Shown here: piece after piece, positions 1 through 10,325 of the stretch | Position numbering within the stretch: position 1 is the stretch's first letter | Layout: each line of letters begins with the position of its first letter | Source of the DNA: a virus | Reading direction: 5' to 3' (one strand) | IMG/VR virus record: IMGVR_UViG_3300017763_004709 | Location: 1-64,000 of that record | Length of the DNA: 64,000 nt | Translations under genes and position numbers: made by a program | The notes under the pieces: generated by a model | Database searches by the model: none | Told to the model about the DNA's origin: nothing | Seen by the model: the letters and a program-made list of their open reading frames with translations, nothing else

Positions 1-1
1 A

Positions 2-1729
2 AATTCTGTGCTAGGAGTTTCTTCTAATGCTTTTGGTCAAGTAATAGCTAAGGATAGTAGTAATCTAAAAGTAAAAGTAGCCAATTCTAAACATTACTTT
101 ATTTCTTCAGAAAATATAATTTCTAATGTAACAGTAAATACATCTGCTACCTACCAACAATCTTTTACTTCTACTCCTATAGTAATAGATAGTAACTCAT
201 ACTCTATAAATGGCACAAGTAACACTTTTGCTCTACCGCATGTTCCCTCGCATAAAGCAGAAATTGAAATATATGCTGACAATGTATTTATAGAATCTGA
301 AAAATATGTATGGCCTAGTACAGTTTTAGATGGTGTAGGAGTAGATTTTAAAGATATAGAAATAGTAACCTTTCCAGCCGCTAATGATAGGGCTATAGTA
401 ACTAGTGCTAATTTTCCTACTACGGGTACTACTAGTTTAACTCTGAAAATATCTACGGGAGATAAAGATTCTTTGTCTTTTTTAGGATCTAATACTCCTA
501 CTACTCAAATACAAACAGGATCTAGTACTATAACTACTATATATCCTTCTAACTTTGTGTTAAATAGAAATGCTTTTGAAGAAGAACCTATTGTAAGATT
601 ATACTCTATCTACTATCCAGGAGAGTGGTACCCTGCTAATGATAAGGGCAATCCTACAGGAGAAGGAGCAGGAAGGCCTTGGCCTTACGGTTTCCCTATT
701 AGATATGCAGAAATAATAGGAGAAGACTTTTCTATTGAGGACTATACAATAACTCATCAAAGTAATAACTACGTATCTTTTCCTATTAACTATCCTGGAA
801 TCTCTATTAGCTCTGATGGATCTATAGGAGAGATAGACTTAGAAATAAGTAGTATTGATTTAGCTCTACCCACCTTAGTAGAAGATCCTTTCCTAGTAGG
901 GTACAATAATACTTCTGCAATATCTAGTACTGTTAACGGGGAGGTACTAACTAACATTGATCCAAGAACTGTACTTTCTAACCCTTCTTATGACTCAGAT
1001 ATAGCAGATTCTAGAGGACAAAATCAACCTTATGATTATAATACTACTAGCTCTTTAGGAGAAGAATGGATTTCTTTGATGCCGGATAGTAGAGACTTGT
1101 TAGGGGCGGTAGTAGAAGTAAGAAGCTATTATGCATCTTCACTAGAGTATTGGCCTGAGTTTTCTATCATAAGTGGAGTATCTGGAGATTCTATACGCTT
1201 AGAATCTACAGCCCCTTATAGAGTAGGAGACACCGTAAATAGTAATGTAAGTACTAGTACTGCTACTATTACAAATGTTTATAGTAATAACTATATAAAA
1301 TTAGATCAATCTATTACTGGCGCTGTAATAGGAGATAAACTTTTAATAAATAATAGCAATTATGATCCTGATGCTTATGTAGAAAGAAAGTTTACAATTA
1401 ATAAACTTAACTCATATAATGATTCTTCTATTAGTTTTAACTTAGGAAGTAGAACAACTAATTTATTAAAAGAAGTGCCAAGAAGAAAATTTTATAAAAA
1501 CACTTGCCCTTGGAAATATAAAGGAGTAGAGTGTAAGTATCCTAGTGGAGGTACAGGGGTAATTAGCAATAGTGTGCTGCCTAAAACTGCTAATGGTATG
1601 TTCACTATAAATAATGTGGCGACTTCTGACCCTAACTTAGATAAATGTTCTAAAAGTATATCTGCTTGTAAATTACGAAATAATTTATTAAATTGGGGAG
1701 GGTTTCCCGGTGTTAGAAACAAAGTTTAA
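2..1729 (+). CDS. Tail tip protein, lambda gpL-like (5' partial)
   Basis: The frame is open to the left edge, so the start is missing; a GTG at 8 is the first possible start inside the window. The C-terminal part carries four cysteines at about residues 500, 509, 547 and 554 (counted from that GTG), followed by a GGFPG motif. The spacings C-x8-C and C-x6-C match the cysteines that bind an iron-sulfur cluster in lambda gpL (family knowledge). The long beta-rich N-terminal part, over 400 residues, is much larger than in lambda L and may carry extra tail-surface domains. The next genes are K-, I- and J-like, in lambda order, which supports a role in the distal tail tip complex. Confidence 0.85.
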   Translation, partial: NSVLGVSSNAFGQVIAKDSSNLKVKVANSKHYFISSENIISNVTVNTSATYQQSFTSTPIVIDSNSYSINGTSNTFALPHVPSHKAEIEIYADNVFIESEKYVWPSTVLDGVGVDFKDIEIVTFPAANDRAIVTSANFPTTGTTSLTLKISTGDKDSLSFLGSNTPTTQIQTGSSTITTIYPSNFVLNRNAFEEEPIVRLYSIYYPGEWYPANDKGNPTGEGAGRPWPYGFPIRYAEIIGEDFSIEDYTITHQSNNYVSFPINYPGISISSDGSIGEIDLEISSIDLALPTLVEDPFLVGYNNTSAISSTVNGEVLTNIDPRTVLSNPSYDSDIADSRGQNQPYDYNTTSSLGEEWISLMPDSRDLLGAVVEVRSYYASSLEYWPEFSIISGVSGDSIRLESTAPYRVGDTVNSNVSTSTATITNVYSNNYIKLDQSITGAVIGDKLLINNSNYDPDAYVERKFTINKLNSYNDSSISFNLGSRTTNLLKEVPRRKFYKNTCPWKYKGVECKYPSGGTGVISNSVLPKTANGMFTINNVATSDPNLDKCSKSISACKLRNNLLNWGGFPGVRNKV

Positions 1730-2087
1730 TTTACTTTTAGATACAATAGGCAAATATTCTCAGTCTCAGTACCCTTTAGAGGCTTGTGGTATAATTACTT
1801 TAGATTTTGAATTTATACCCAGCAGTAACTTAAGTAATAATCCTAGACACAGTTTTATAATTGATCCTATTGTTGTTAATAGGTATGACGAAAATATATG
1901 GGGTATTTTTCATTCTCATACAGATGAAAAGTTTGAAACCCCCTCAGAATTAGATATGTCTTTAACCGTATATCCAGATATAAAATTTATATTATTTAAT
2001 AATAAAAATTTTTACATATATTGGTATGACACAGATAAAAATATTAAAAGGTACGAAAAGTTTAATGAAGATCACTGTAAATATTAA
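1710..2087 (+). CDS. JAMM/MPN metalloprotease, tail gpK N-domain-like
   Basis: A 125-residue protein with the JAMM zinc-protease signature: a Glu in EACG (about residue 24), HSHT near residue 70 and a PSELD motif eleven residues on. In lambda gpK this Mov34-type domain is fused to an NlpC/P60 peptidase; here the second domain is absent. The GTG start overlaps the end of the L-like gene by 20 bases and has a GGAGGG ribosome site just upstream. Likely role: tail tip assembly or peptidoglycan passage (inference from family and context). Confidence 0.82.
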   Translation: MLETKFNLLLDTIGKYSQSQYPLEACGIITLDFEFIPSSNLSNNPRHSFIIDPIVVNRYDENIWGIFHSHTDEKFETPSELDMSLTVYPDIKFILFNNKNFYIYWYDTDKNIKRYEKFNEDHCKY

Positions 2088-2682
2088 TAAGCCTCTTAGA
2101 ACTTTCTTTGATGATAGGTCTGATGTAATACTAGATGCTTCAGATTACTTTGATATATACTCTGGTCTTAAAAATATGTTTCCTAAATTTGAGAAGTTAT
2201 TAAACTCTATGAAGAATACAGAGTCTAAATTTCAAGATGTAGTGTTTATTCAAGACAACAAAATTATAGACGTATCTAAATTTAAATTAATAATTAAAGA
2301 AAACTTAGAAGTATCGTTAACGCCTGTATTTTTTGGAGCAGCCCCTTCTTATACTTTTTCTAATTTATATAGTGATATAAAATCTAGTTTTATGTATCCT
2401 TTATTTGGTTTATCTACTGCTAGTACAGAGTCTTCTGACTTCGAAGGATTAGATAAAAGAATACTAGACTCATCTTTATTTGGGAGAGCAGAAGAAGTAT
2501 ACGCAGCAGGTATGAGAACAGAAAATGATGTATTCGGGGACTTACAAATCAATACTAATGCAAAACTGCCTATAGGACTTCATTACGGTCTTGTAAGAGT
2601 ATCAGGTACTTTAATAAATAATTATACTAAAACATATAGATGTGATCCTGATGTGTTTAGAGTAAAGGATGTAATACCTTAA
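2065..2682 (+). CDS. Tail assembly protein, lambda gpI-like
   Basis: Lies between K- and J-like genes, the position of lambda I. The first 90 residues look like a small ubiquitin-like beta-grasp domain, followed by a Gly/Ala/Ser-rich linker and a C-terminal segment reading LHYGLVRVSGTL, as in I-type proteins. An upstream ATG at 2026 is in frame, but the ATG at 2065 gives the usual short N-terminus and limits overlap with the K-like gene to 23 bases. Its TAA overlaps the ATG of the next gene (TAATG). Confidence 0.7.
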   Translation: MKITVNINKPLRTFFDDRSDVILDASDYFDIYSGLKNMFPKFEKLLNSMKNTESKFQDVVFIQDNKIIDVSKFKLIIKENLEVSLTPVFFGAAPSYTFSNLYSDIKSSFMYPLFGLSTASTESSDFEGLDKRILDSSLFGRAEEVYAAGMRTENDVFGDLQINTNAKLPIGLHYGLVRVSGTLINNYTKTYRCDPDVFRVKDVIP

Positions 2683-5171
2683 TGGCTATTTCACCACTGA
2701 CCTTATCTGTAGGGCAAAATCAAACATTTCAAAAGCAGTTAACTAAACTAAATACAGATATTCAGTTTAGTCATGTCGCTATTGGTGAAGGGCCTATATA
2801 CAGAATAAATCCAAACGGTGTTCAAGATATTAGAGTAGATGGTAAGTTTATTGATGATTTAATAACTGTTAATAATGAGCCAGATCCTTATGTTTTTCAA
2901 TACAAAAGTACTACTGGTAGTATTAATCAGCAGGTACTCACTCCTTTCAGCGATGAAGTGACAAATAATTTAAGATTCTCCTCTCCTGTGGTTCTTAAGT
3001 CGGGACAGATAAAAGGTGTTGTAACGGGAGTACCTGAAGCTAATGTAATCTTTTTTCCGACTTCTGCTTCTGTAGGAGATAATCCTATAGACACTTTAGT
3101 ATTTAAATTTTCTGTCGAAGAGTTATACAAACAAGATACTAATAATAATTCTACTACAGGGCCACAGAATCAAAGATTAGATTTAAGAATAATAGTACAT
3201 GATAGAAATGAAACATCAAACATAAATAACTATATTGCTTTAGTACAACACTCTTTTACTGAGACTATTACCTTTGATACTATATTAGAAGTACCTATAA
3301 GTATACCTTCAGCTAACCAAAGTGATAATGGGTATAGAGTATCAGTACTAAAAGGTTCAGATGACACTTTGGACTCTGAGATTAGTTCTGAAGTTTCTTT
3401 TTTAGGTTTTAATGAAATATCTCACGAACCTTTCTCGTACCCTAGAACAGCTAGTATAGGCTATGCTTTAAAAGCTACTGGGCTAAGATCAGATGCTGTT
3501 CTAAACTACTCTAGTTTAGTAAAAGGTCTTATAGTTAAAGTCCCTTCTAATTATGATCAACCTATACTAACTAATGGGGAAGTAGACTGGAGAGAAGTAG
3601 AAGTTGATGACATAACTTCTACAGGATACGAACTTCAGTCCTCTCCAGGAATTGTTAGTTTTGATGCTAATCCTATAGTTTATAAAGGTATTTGGGATGG
3701 TACTTTTAAATATGACTGGACTCAGAATCCTGCATGGATTATATATGATTTATTAACTAATACTTCTTATGGATATGGAATACCCGAGTCTTACATAGAT
3801 AAGTATAACTTTTATAAAGCGTCACAAATATTTGATGCAGTAGAGCCTGAAACAGGAAAATTTATAGGTGTTGAAACATACGCTGATGGTAGTATACGTC
3901 ATAAGCCTAGAGGACAATTTACGTCTATACTAGAAGATCAAATAGGTTTATCCTCTTCTAAAGTCATAAAAGAAAGAAGGATAGTATGTGATCTTAGTGT
4001 GACAGACTCTATAGAAACTTATGAGCTTATAAATAAAATAGTTGCGTCTGCCAAAGGTTATTTAGAAATTAGTAATGATAAGATAGGATTAGTTTTAGAC
4101 TATCCTAACTCCCTTCCAGAGCAAATGTTCAACGAAGTTAATTTAACAGCGATCAAATATTCAGGAAATAGAGCAGAAGACTATATAACTGCAGTAGAAG
4201 TATCTTTTAATGACGGGGCTAATAACTATAATAAAGACTTAATAAAGATATACGACCCTGATTCTGATATGCTAGAGGAAAGAGTAGCTAGTATAGATTT
4301 AATAGGCTGCTCTAGAAGAAGTGAAGCTATTAGATTTGCTCAATATATATTAGCTTCTAAAAAATATGTAAAAAGAAAAGTAGAATTTTCTACTTTTGTA
4401 ACTACTTCAGATTTAACCCCTGGTACTATTGTTTCTTTATCAACTCAGACAGTAGGCTCTATATATGGGTATAATGGTATTATTCAAGATAATTCTTCGG
4501 CTAGTAGCGCTACAACAAATGTAAAACTACAACATATTTCTTATCCTCCAATTTCTAATGCTGTATTTGAGAGTAACACGCAACCCCTAGCCTTACGTCA
4601 CTATAGCCAAGAAAGCGGTAAATCTGAGCTTTATATTATAAGCAATACTCAAGTTTCTTATGCCACTACGGGTAATGTACAAGGAGCATTATCTGGTTAT
4701 GACTTTATAGAAGTTAAAGCTTTAAGTAAGTGGGATCCTTTAGTAAACACTTTTGTAGGAATTAGCACTTTCGATCCTTTTAATACTCCTAAAGAAAAAG
4801 ACTTATGGGCCCTTGGAGAAATAGATCCTAATAACTACTACTCTACTAACGCTGCAAAATTATTTAGGATAGATTCTATATCTATGCCCTCTGGTGCAGA
4901 AACTAGTATTTCTGCTAGTGAATATGTACCAAAAGTGTATATAGATAGTGAAAATATTATAAACTTTGAGCCTATACCTATTAAAACAATAGCTAACCCT
5001 CTTATAAAACCTGCCCCTCCTATATTTTCTATTAGCCCTGTGTACACCAATACAGGTGCTGGTAATCCAATTTTAAACTTTTTATTTAACGTACAAAGCA
5101 GTTCTAATATTCAAATAGCTCAAGCTTTTATACCTAGCTCAAGCTTTGTACCTGTACTGGGGGCTATATAA
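2682..5171 (+). CDS. Tail tip central fibre protein, lambda gpJ-like N-terminal part
   Basis: An 829-residue protein with blocks typical of J proteins, such as NPAWIIYDLLTN and YGYGIPESYIDKYNF around residues 345-375. It is followed by the mixed alpha/beta region J-type baseplate hub proteins share. J recruits the fibre that binds the host receptor and forms the tail tip hub (family knowledge). The start is coupled to the gpI-like stop by TAATG. The protein ends earlier than lambda J (1132 residues), and the next gene, again coupled by TAATG, appears to supply the distal part. Confidence 0.85.
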   Translation: MAISPLTLSVGQNQTFQKQLTKLNTDIQFSHVAIGEGPIYRINPNGVQDIRVDGKFIDDLITVNNEPDPYVFQYKSTTGSINQQVLTPFSDEVTNNLRFSSPVVLKSGQIKGVVTGVPEANVIFFPTSASVGDNPIDTLVFKFSVEELYKQDTNNNSTTGPQNQRLDLRIIVHDRNETSNINNYIALVQHSFTETITFDTILEVPISIPSANQSDNGYRVSVLKGSDDTLDSEISSEVSFLGFNEISHEPFSYPRTASIGYALKATGLRSDAVLNYSSLVKGLIVKVPSNYDQPILTNGEVDWREVEVDDITSTGYELQSSPGIVSFDANPIVYKGIWDGTFKYDWTQNPAWIIYDLLTNTSYGYGIPESYIDKYNFYKASQIFDAVEPETGKFIGVETYADGSIRHKPRGQFTSILEDQIGLSSSKVIKERRIVCDLSVTDSIETYELINKIVASAKGYLEISNDKIGLVLDYPNSLPEQMFNEVNLTAIKYSGNRAEDYITAVEVSFNDGANNYNKDLIKIYDPDSDMLEERVASIDLIGCSRRSEAIRFAQYILASKKYVKRKVEFSTFVTTSDLTPGTIVSLSTQTVGSIYGYNGIIQDNSSASSATTNVKLQHISYPPISNAVFESNTQPLALRHYSQESGKSELYIISNTQVSYATTGNVQGALSGYDFIEVKALSKWDPLVNTFVGISTFDPFNTPKEKDLWALGEIDPNNYYSTNAAKLFRIDSISMPSGAETSISASEYVPKVYIDSENIINFEPIPIKTIANPLIKPAPPIFSISPVYTNTGAGNPILNFLFNVQSSSNIQIAQAFIPSSSFVPVLGAI

Positions 5172-8100
5172 TGGCTAATTTAAATTTCTTAGTATCTAAC
5201 ACTACACCTTTTGTGGGTCAGCCTTCTGCAGCCTTATTTGGGAAGAACGGAGCTAAGTCATCTTTAGGTACTGTAAAACCTTTAGTTTTAAACACTGAAT
5301 TACTTGATACTAGTATTACTTTTTCTGTGTCTAATTTACACTTAATGTATGATGATAATTTTGACTCTCACTTATTAGAGGCTAGAAATAATACACAGTT
5401 GGTAACTCTTAAAGGTCAAGCACCAGATAACCTACTTAGATACAATTTAAATATAAAATCAGCATCTAATACTGCTGGAGCTGCAGAAAATACTGTAGGT
5501 CATGACTCTACTTTAGTAGCACTAAGCTCTAATATAACTTCTTTTAATATAAGTGCTAATACCTTAACTATAGATTATAATACTGCAGAAGTAGCAGCAG
5601 TAGTTAAAAATGCTTTATTGCCTTCTCCTTTTTATGTAGAACTTCAGCAAATAATAGAGCCTACAATATCTACTTCTAATACTTTTTTTGTGTCGGGGGC
5701 TCTTAGTATACTGTCTAATACTCATAATGTTGCTGAGCAGGCAGGCGTTTTATCCTTACCTTTAGGAGTAGTGCCTCCTGCTAAAGGATTAATAAGCACT
5801 TTTGTAAACGGTAGCTTAATTGAAGAAGAAGCCACTGAGTTTTCTTGGTCTACAGGAGACGACTATATAGAGCATAATATTGCTTCAAGTGACTTACAGA
5901 TAATTACTTCAGTAGAAAACTATTCTTCTCCTGCATTTGAAAGTAAAGACAGCATATTTATAGTTGATAACGAACAATTAAATACAATAAATTCAGTATC
6001 GTATATAGCTTCTTCTCCTACTTATAATTCTGCTCTAACTTCTTCCGACTTTTTTAAGGTAAAACTTACAGATAATATTGCTTCTTCTGTAGGTAAGACT
6101 GCTATAATGAATACGTCAGAAGACTTAATTGCAGATATTACTTCTATTGATAATATAAATAATAAAATAACTATTACTTATGACGATCTTAAATATGATA
6201 AAGGATATGAACTAGCAAATAATGGTATTTATATACTGGCTCCTTTTAGTTATAATGATTTTAACTCTGTAACTTTGGTAGATAGTAAGATACAAACTCC
6301 AGCTACAGCAGGTGTATTTGTATTTCAGGTATCTGCTATAAATGAGTTTAATAGATCTAGTGTTCCTATTACTCAAAGTGTGGCTACATCTTATCCTCCA
6401 TTAGGACAAGTACCTGAAGACCAAGTAGTCTTATCTGAAAATTTATTTAGAGATAGAACTAAAGGTATTATGTCAAGAGTAATAGGTCAGTTTCCTCATA
6501 TTATAAATAGAAATGTAAAAACTTATGATATTAGCTACAAGATAGTACAGTTATCAGGATCAGATCCTCATCCTAGTGGAATGACTAATTTTACTAGTTT
6601 TATAGTAGATGCCAATGAAGCTGGTGAAGATGGTAATATTCATTTTAATATAAACAACTTAGATTTAGGACAGGCAGGAAATGTTTACTCTCTTCAAGTA
6701 AAAATTCTTCCTATAAACGGATTAATATCTGGTATTCCTGTATATAAGTCAATTACTTTATCTGGTAAATCTGCTAGACCCTTACCATTAAATAGTTTTA
6801 ATCTTAATCAGACTAACGACTCTATAGTTTTTGATATTGAATATCCCGTTGATTCACAAAATAATTTAGATGAATTAGATATTTTACATACAGAAATTAG
6901 ATCTTTAAAACCAGTAGTAAGTGTTAATTCTCAAAATAGTATTAATGATGCTTTCTTAAGGGGCGATAAAGTAATGCTTTTACCTCATCCTCTAAGTAGA
7001 GCAGAAATATCTTTAGATAGGTTTGTTTCTGGCTCTTATACTTTCTCAGCAAAAACTGTAGATACTAGTGGTAATTATTCTTTAAACGCTTTGGCTAGAA
7101 ATTTACAAGTAGAAATATCTACACAAACAGATACTCTAGCTATATGGAATGAAGCGGCTCCTAATACTAATATATCCTCTTCAGTAGGTAATTACAATTA
7201 TGGGGATAATGTATTTGTAGGGGCTACAGAAGTAGATAATGGAGGTTTTGTTTATCACGTAGACCCTGTAACTTCTGTAGTGCTAGGAGTAGATACTCCT
7301 TCTAGTTTAGCAGAAGATGCAAACGCATCCTCTAATGGTTTTTCATGGGCGCAAGGTCAATATCAAGGAGTAGATAAAACAGACTTGCTTATTACTTCTG
7401 CTAACTCTGTATATATAAGCCCTGTTAGAGATTTAGGTTCTGTAGTACGAGGAAACATTGTTATTTCTAGCCTAGTAAACTCTTCTTTATTAGAAAAGTT
7501 TTTAGATGTGTCTCAAGACTTAATAGTAGGAGTAGCTGAGGGGCACACATCAGAGGCTAATGTTTTATTTGACTCAGACTTTGCTATAGGAACAGTAGTA
7601 GGATATAATAATGCAGAATCTTCTTTTTCTTTCAGTAATACTCATAATACTATAACTGATGGTTCTGCTAATAATAAGGTGTTTGTAGTTGTAAACCCTG
7701 GACAAGAAGTTGTAGGCTCTATGGATGCTGCCGATGACGTTTCTAATATACATAGTTATGCTCTTATCGCAGGCGCTATAAATACTAATGCTATAGAATT
7801 AAGTGCTGTATACTACGCTAATGGAAAACCTGTACCTACAGGAAATGCTACAAATAGTACTGCTCTTTCCAATATAACTCAGTCTGGAAGCAGCTATAAA
7901 TTAGTAGATATGAATCAGTTTATAGACGCCTTCGGAACTAGAGATTTTTCTCCTGATGTAGAAGTATCTAAGAATGTTTATGTAAGATTCTCATCTTCGA
8001 ATGTTTTTGAGGCTTCTGATAATGTTTCTTCTAAACCTCATGGAAATGTGAATGTTTCTCTATTTGATGAGGGGGATGATGAAGAAAACTGGCAATCAAA

Positions 8101-8470
8101 CTATTTTGGTTTAAGACGTTTTAGGTATTTTCAAGTTAAAACGGAGTTTGATATAAATGATTATGGAGACTCAGCAAATACTTTTATAGACGAATTAAAC
8201 TATGAAGTCAGGGGCATAAAAAAAGAATTTACAACAGTTGTAAGCTCTACTAACAAAATTCAAGGAAACTTAGTAGTGGACTATAGCAGTGCAGAATTTT
8301 TTAGAATACCTACAGTATTTACTCAAGTACTATCTGCTAATACCAGCCTTATATCTAGAACTAGCGATTTGACAAATGAAAGTTGCAATGTTACTATATT
8401 TAATACCCAAAACGGGAATATTGTTGACGATCCCAATATTGAAATAACAATTTCTGCTACAGGAGCATAA
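5171..8470 (+). CDS. Distal tail fibre / gpJ C-terminal-like structural protein
   Basis: A 1099-residue beta-rich protein with few charged clusters and many Ser, Asn, Thr and Val, as in tail fibres. It starts at the TAATG junction with the J-like gene. Segments around residues 385-420 and 490-560 look like fibronectin-III-type strands (TAGVFVFQVSAINEFNRSS; VYSLQVKILPINGL), as found in the C-terminal half of J proteins. I infer that J function is split between two genes, this one forming the outer, receptor-facing part. No enzymatic motif was seen. Confidence 0.6.
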   Translation: MANLNFLVSNTTPFVGQPSAALFGKNGAKSSLGTVKPLVLNTELLDTSITFSVSNLHLMYDDNFDSHLLEARNNTQLVTLKGQAPDNLLRYNLNIKSASNTAGAAENTVGHDSTLVALSSNITSFNISANTLTIDYNTAEVAAVVKNALLPSPFYVELQQIIEPTISTSNTFFVSGALSILSNTHNVAEQAGVLSLPLGVVPPAKGLISTFVNGSLIEEEATEFSWSTGDDYIEHNIASSDLQIITSVENYSSPAFESKDSIFIVDNEQLNTINSVSYIASSPTYNSALTSSDFFKVKLTDNIASSVGKTAIMNTSEDLIADITSIDNINNKITITYDDLKYDKGYELANNGIYILAPFSYNDFNSVTLVDSKIQTPATAGVFVFQVSAINEFNRSSVPITQSVATSYPPLGQVPEDQVVLSENLFRDRTKGIMSRVIGQFPHIINRNVKTYDISYKIVQLSGSDPHPSGMTNFTSFIVDANEAGEDGNIHFNINNLDLGQAGNVYSLQVKILPINGLISGIPVYKSITLSGKSARPLPLNSFNLNQTNDSIVFDIEYPVDSQNNLDELDILHTEIRSLKPVVSVNSQNSINDAFLRGDKVMLLPHPLSRAEISLDRFVSGSYTFSAKTVDTSGNYSLNALARNLQVEISTQTDTLAIWNEAAPNTNISSSVGNYNYGDNVFVGATEVDNGGFVYHVDPVTSVVLGVDTPSSLAEDANASSNGFSWAQGQYQGVDKTDLLITSANSVYISPVRDLGSVVRGNIVISSLVNSSLLEKFLDVSQDLIVGVAEGHTSEANVLFDSDFAIGTVVGYNNAESSFSFSNTHNTITDGSANNKVFVVVNPGQEVVGSMDAADDVSNIHSYALIAGAINTNAIELSAVYYANGKPVPTGNATNSTALSNITQSGSSYKLVDMNQFIDAFGTRDFSPDVEVSKNVYVRFSSSNVFEASDNVSSKPHGNVNVSLFDEGDDEENWQSNYFGLRRFRYFQVKTEFDINDYGDSANTFIDELNYEVRGIKKEFTTVVSSTNKIQGNLVVDYSSAEFFRIPTVFTQVLSANTSLISRTSDLTNESCNVTIFNTQNGNIVDDPNIEITISATGA

Positions 8471-8471
8471 A

Positions 8472-9098
8472 ATGGCCATAACTACTTCAAATACTTTTCA
8501 TACAGCTGCTATCTCTGACACTATATCGAGTGCTAGAGGTTACTGGAATTCCAGTTTTCAAGCTCTGTTAAGAAATTTTAATAGCGCCAATGCTACTCCT
8601 AATGCTAATAACTTAAACTTTGAAGGGGCACTTACTACTGAGCCTGAGGGTATGTTATATTATAACAATACTACGGGAGGTATGTACTTACACACTACTA
8701 AGTTTGGTCAAGGTCCTTATGGAAATTTTAGAAGAGCAGGACTAGGTACTAGACCTTATGCTACTGTAGCTGCCGCTGTTTTAGATAGTGCGGTGTTAGA
8801 TCCAGGAGAGTTAATAGTAGTAATTAATGATACAGGAGGTACTGCTGCAAATAACAGAGTTTACTTAGTATCTGATGATAACAAACATTTAATAGATGTA
8901 GGAATACCTACAACTGATGGGGTTATATCTAATAATACTATAGTTTCTAAAAGTATTACTGGAAACGAAATAGCTGATAATGCTATCACATCTGATCATA
9001 TAGCTCCTGGAACGGTAATAGAAACAGATTTTGCAGATGAATCAGTTACCGACAGTAAATTAGATTCTTCCTTAGTTATGCTAAGCATGGTGTTGTAA
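8472..9098 (+). CDS. Short tail fibre-like protein
   Basis: A 208-residue protein one base after the large fibre gene. The C-terminal third carries the degenerate repeat ITGNEIADNAIT / SDHIAPGTVIET / ADESVTDSKL, of the kind common in trimeric phage fibres. The middle has GLGTRPYATVAAAV, similar to beta-helix fibre domains. Probably a fibre tip or adhesin; the receptor is unknown. Its stop overlaps the next start by TAATG. Confidence 0.6.
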   Translation: MAITTSNTFHTAAISDTISSARGYWNSSFQALLRNFNSANATPNANNLNFEGALTTEPEGMLYYNNTTGGMYLHTTKFGQGPYGNFRRAGLGTRPYATVAAAVLDSAVLDPGELIVVINDTGGTAANNRVYLVSDDNKHLIDVGIPTTDGVISNNTIVSKSITGNEIADNAITSDHIAPGTVIETDFADESVTDSKLDSSLVMLSMVL

Positions 9099-9451
9099 TG
9101 TTTTCAAAAGTTTTATTTGGATTTTTGTTAGCTAGTCTTAGTGCTTCAGGTTTTTTATTTTGGCAAAATAACGTCTTAAAAGAGAATCTAGTGAAGATAG
9201 AAGCAGTTTATGAACGTCAAAAAACGACCATATTAGAAATGGAAAAAAGTTTTTCAACTTCTGTGGAAGAAAATTCAAAGTTACAAAAAGCTTTAACAGC
9301 ACAAGAAACTGCTATAGATAGTTTACGAAAGACACTTACTAAACATGATCTTACTAAGATAGCAAAGTCTAAACCAGAAATATTAGAAAAGAAGATAAAT
9401 GATGCGACTAATGAATTGCTCAATGATATTACCTCTTTTACTAGTGACTAG
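9098..9451 (+). CDS. Inner-membrane spanin-like protein (Rz-type)
   Basis: A 117-residue protein with one N-terminal membrane segment (residues about 4-24) and then a long charged, probably coiled-coil, periplasmic part. This is the architecture of i-spanins, which link to an outer-membrane lipoprotein and fuse the two membranes at lysis. The next gene starts inside its 3' end in another frame and encodes a lipoprotein, the classic embedded Rz/Rz1 arrangement. The call rests on architecture and gene order, since spanins are poorly conserved in sequence. Confidence 0.65.
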   Translation: MFSKVLFGFLLASLSASGFLFWQNNVLKENLVKIEAVYERQKTTILEMEKSFSTSVEENSKLQKALTAQETAIDSLRKTLTKHDLTKIAKSKPEILEKKINDATNELLNDITSFTSD

Positions 9452-9749
9452 TTGTGGTATAATACCTAGAGAAATAGAAGTAATTGAGACAGAGATAAAA
9501 ACTCCAATTATTTTTCAAGAGGCTCCTAAAGCAGTGGAGACCTATCCTATAAACTTTAGAGTTATAAATGAAAATAATTTAGAACAGTTTTTAGCAGAAA
9601 TGAGATCTTTAGAGGGAGAAGTAGTTTTTATAGCTCTAGATGTTAGAGATTATGAAAAGTTAGCTCTGAATACTCAAGATCTTGTTAGATATATAAAACA
9701 ACAAAAAGAAATAATAATTTATTATGAAACACTATTAGAAGGGGATTAA
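9399..9749 (+). CDS. Outer-membrane spanin-like lipoprotein (Rz1-type)
   Basis: A 116-residue protein with a lipoprotein signal: a hydrophobic stretch followed by the lipobox LVTSCG, Cys at about residue 19. The mature part is mixed and ends VFIALDVRDYEKLALN...IIIYYETL, a pattern I associate with small lysis-region proteins of marine phages. Its start lies 53 bases inside the Rz-like gene. The expected role is the outer-membrane partner of the spanin complex. Confidence 0.65.
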   Translation: MMRLMNCSMILPLLLVTSCGIIPREIEVIETEIKTPIIFQEAPKAVETYPINFRVINENNLEQFLAEMRSLEGEVVFIALDVRDYEKLALNTQDLVRYIKQQKEIIIYYETLLEGD

Positions 9750-9813
9750 GGTGTTAATTTAATATACTACTTTAAATAATATCTATTATTTAAGTAATAC
9801 GGAGGCAGTTTAA

Positions 9814-10296
9814 ATGATAGATCCAATAACGGCTATTACTGCGGCTACGGCTGCATTTAATGGGGTAAAAAAACTCGTAGCTGCTGGTCGAGATATAGAA
9901 GATGTAGTAGGTCAGCTTGGTAAATGGTATGGAGCTGCTGCAGACTTAAATCGAGCAGAAGCCCAACGAAAAAATCCACCAATGTTTAGTAAACTATTCA
10001 ATAGTGGGTCAATAGAAGAAGAAGCTTTAGGAATAATAGTACAAAAGAAAAAACTAGAAGAGCAAGAGAAACAACTTCAAGACTTGTTAAATATACGATT
10101 TGGTTTTGGTACTTGGAAAGAGATGGTAGAGCTTCGTAGAAAAATTAAAAAGGAAAGAGAAGAAACTCTTTATAAGCAGCAAGAAAGAAAAGCTGCTTTT
10201 TTTGAAGGGCTTCTTTTAATAGGGTTAATAGCTCTAGGAGCGGGTATAGTAGGTATAACTACTTTTTTAGTGGGTACTGGCGCTGGTTGGTGGTAA
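9814..10296 (+). CDS. Membrane protein of unknown function, lysis region
   Basis: A 160-residue protein with a good GGAGG ribosome site. The N-terminus is alanine-rich and amphipathic, the middle (residues 60-125) is strongly charged and helical, and there is one hydrophobic segment near the C-terminus (about 127-152) ending GAGWW. Such a protein could be a membrane-anchored virion or lysis factor. I do not recognise a characterised family. It follows the spanins and precedes other small membrane proteins. Confidence 0.55.
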   Translation: MIDPITAITAATAAFNGVKKLVAAGRDIEDVVGQLGKWYGAAADLNRAEAQRKNPPMFSKLFNSGSIEEEALGIIVQKKKLEEQEKQLQDLLNIRFGFGTWKEMVELRRKIKKEREETLYKQQERKAAFFEGLLLIGLIALGAGIVGITTFLVGTGAGWW

Positions 10297-10325
10297 TATG
10301 GCCACTGGTCTACACTACTCTAACT

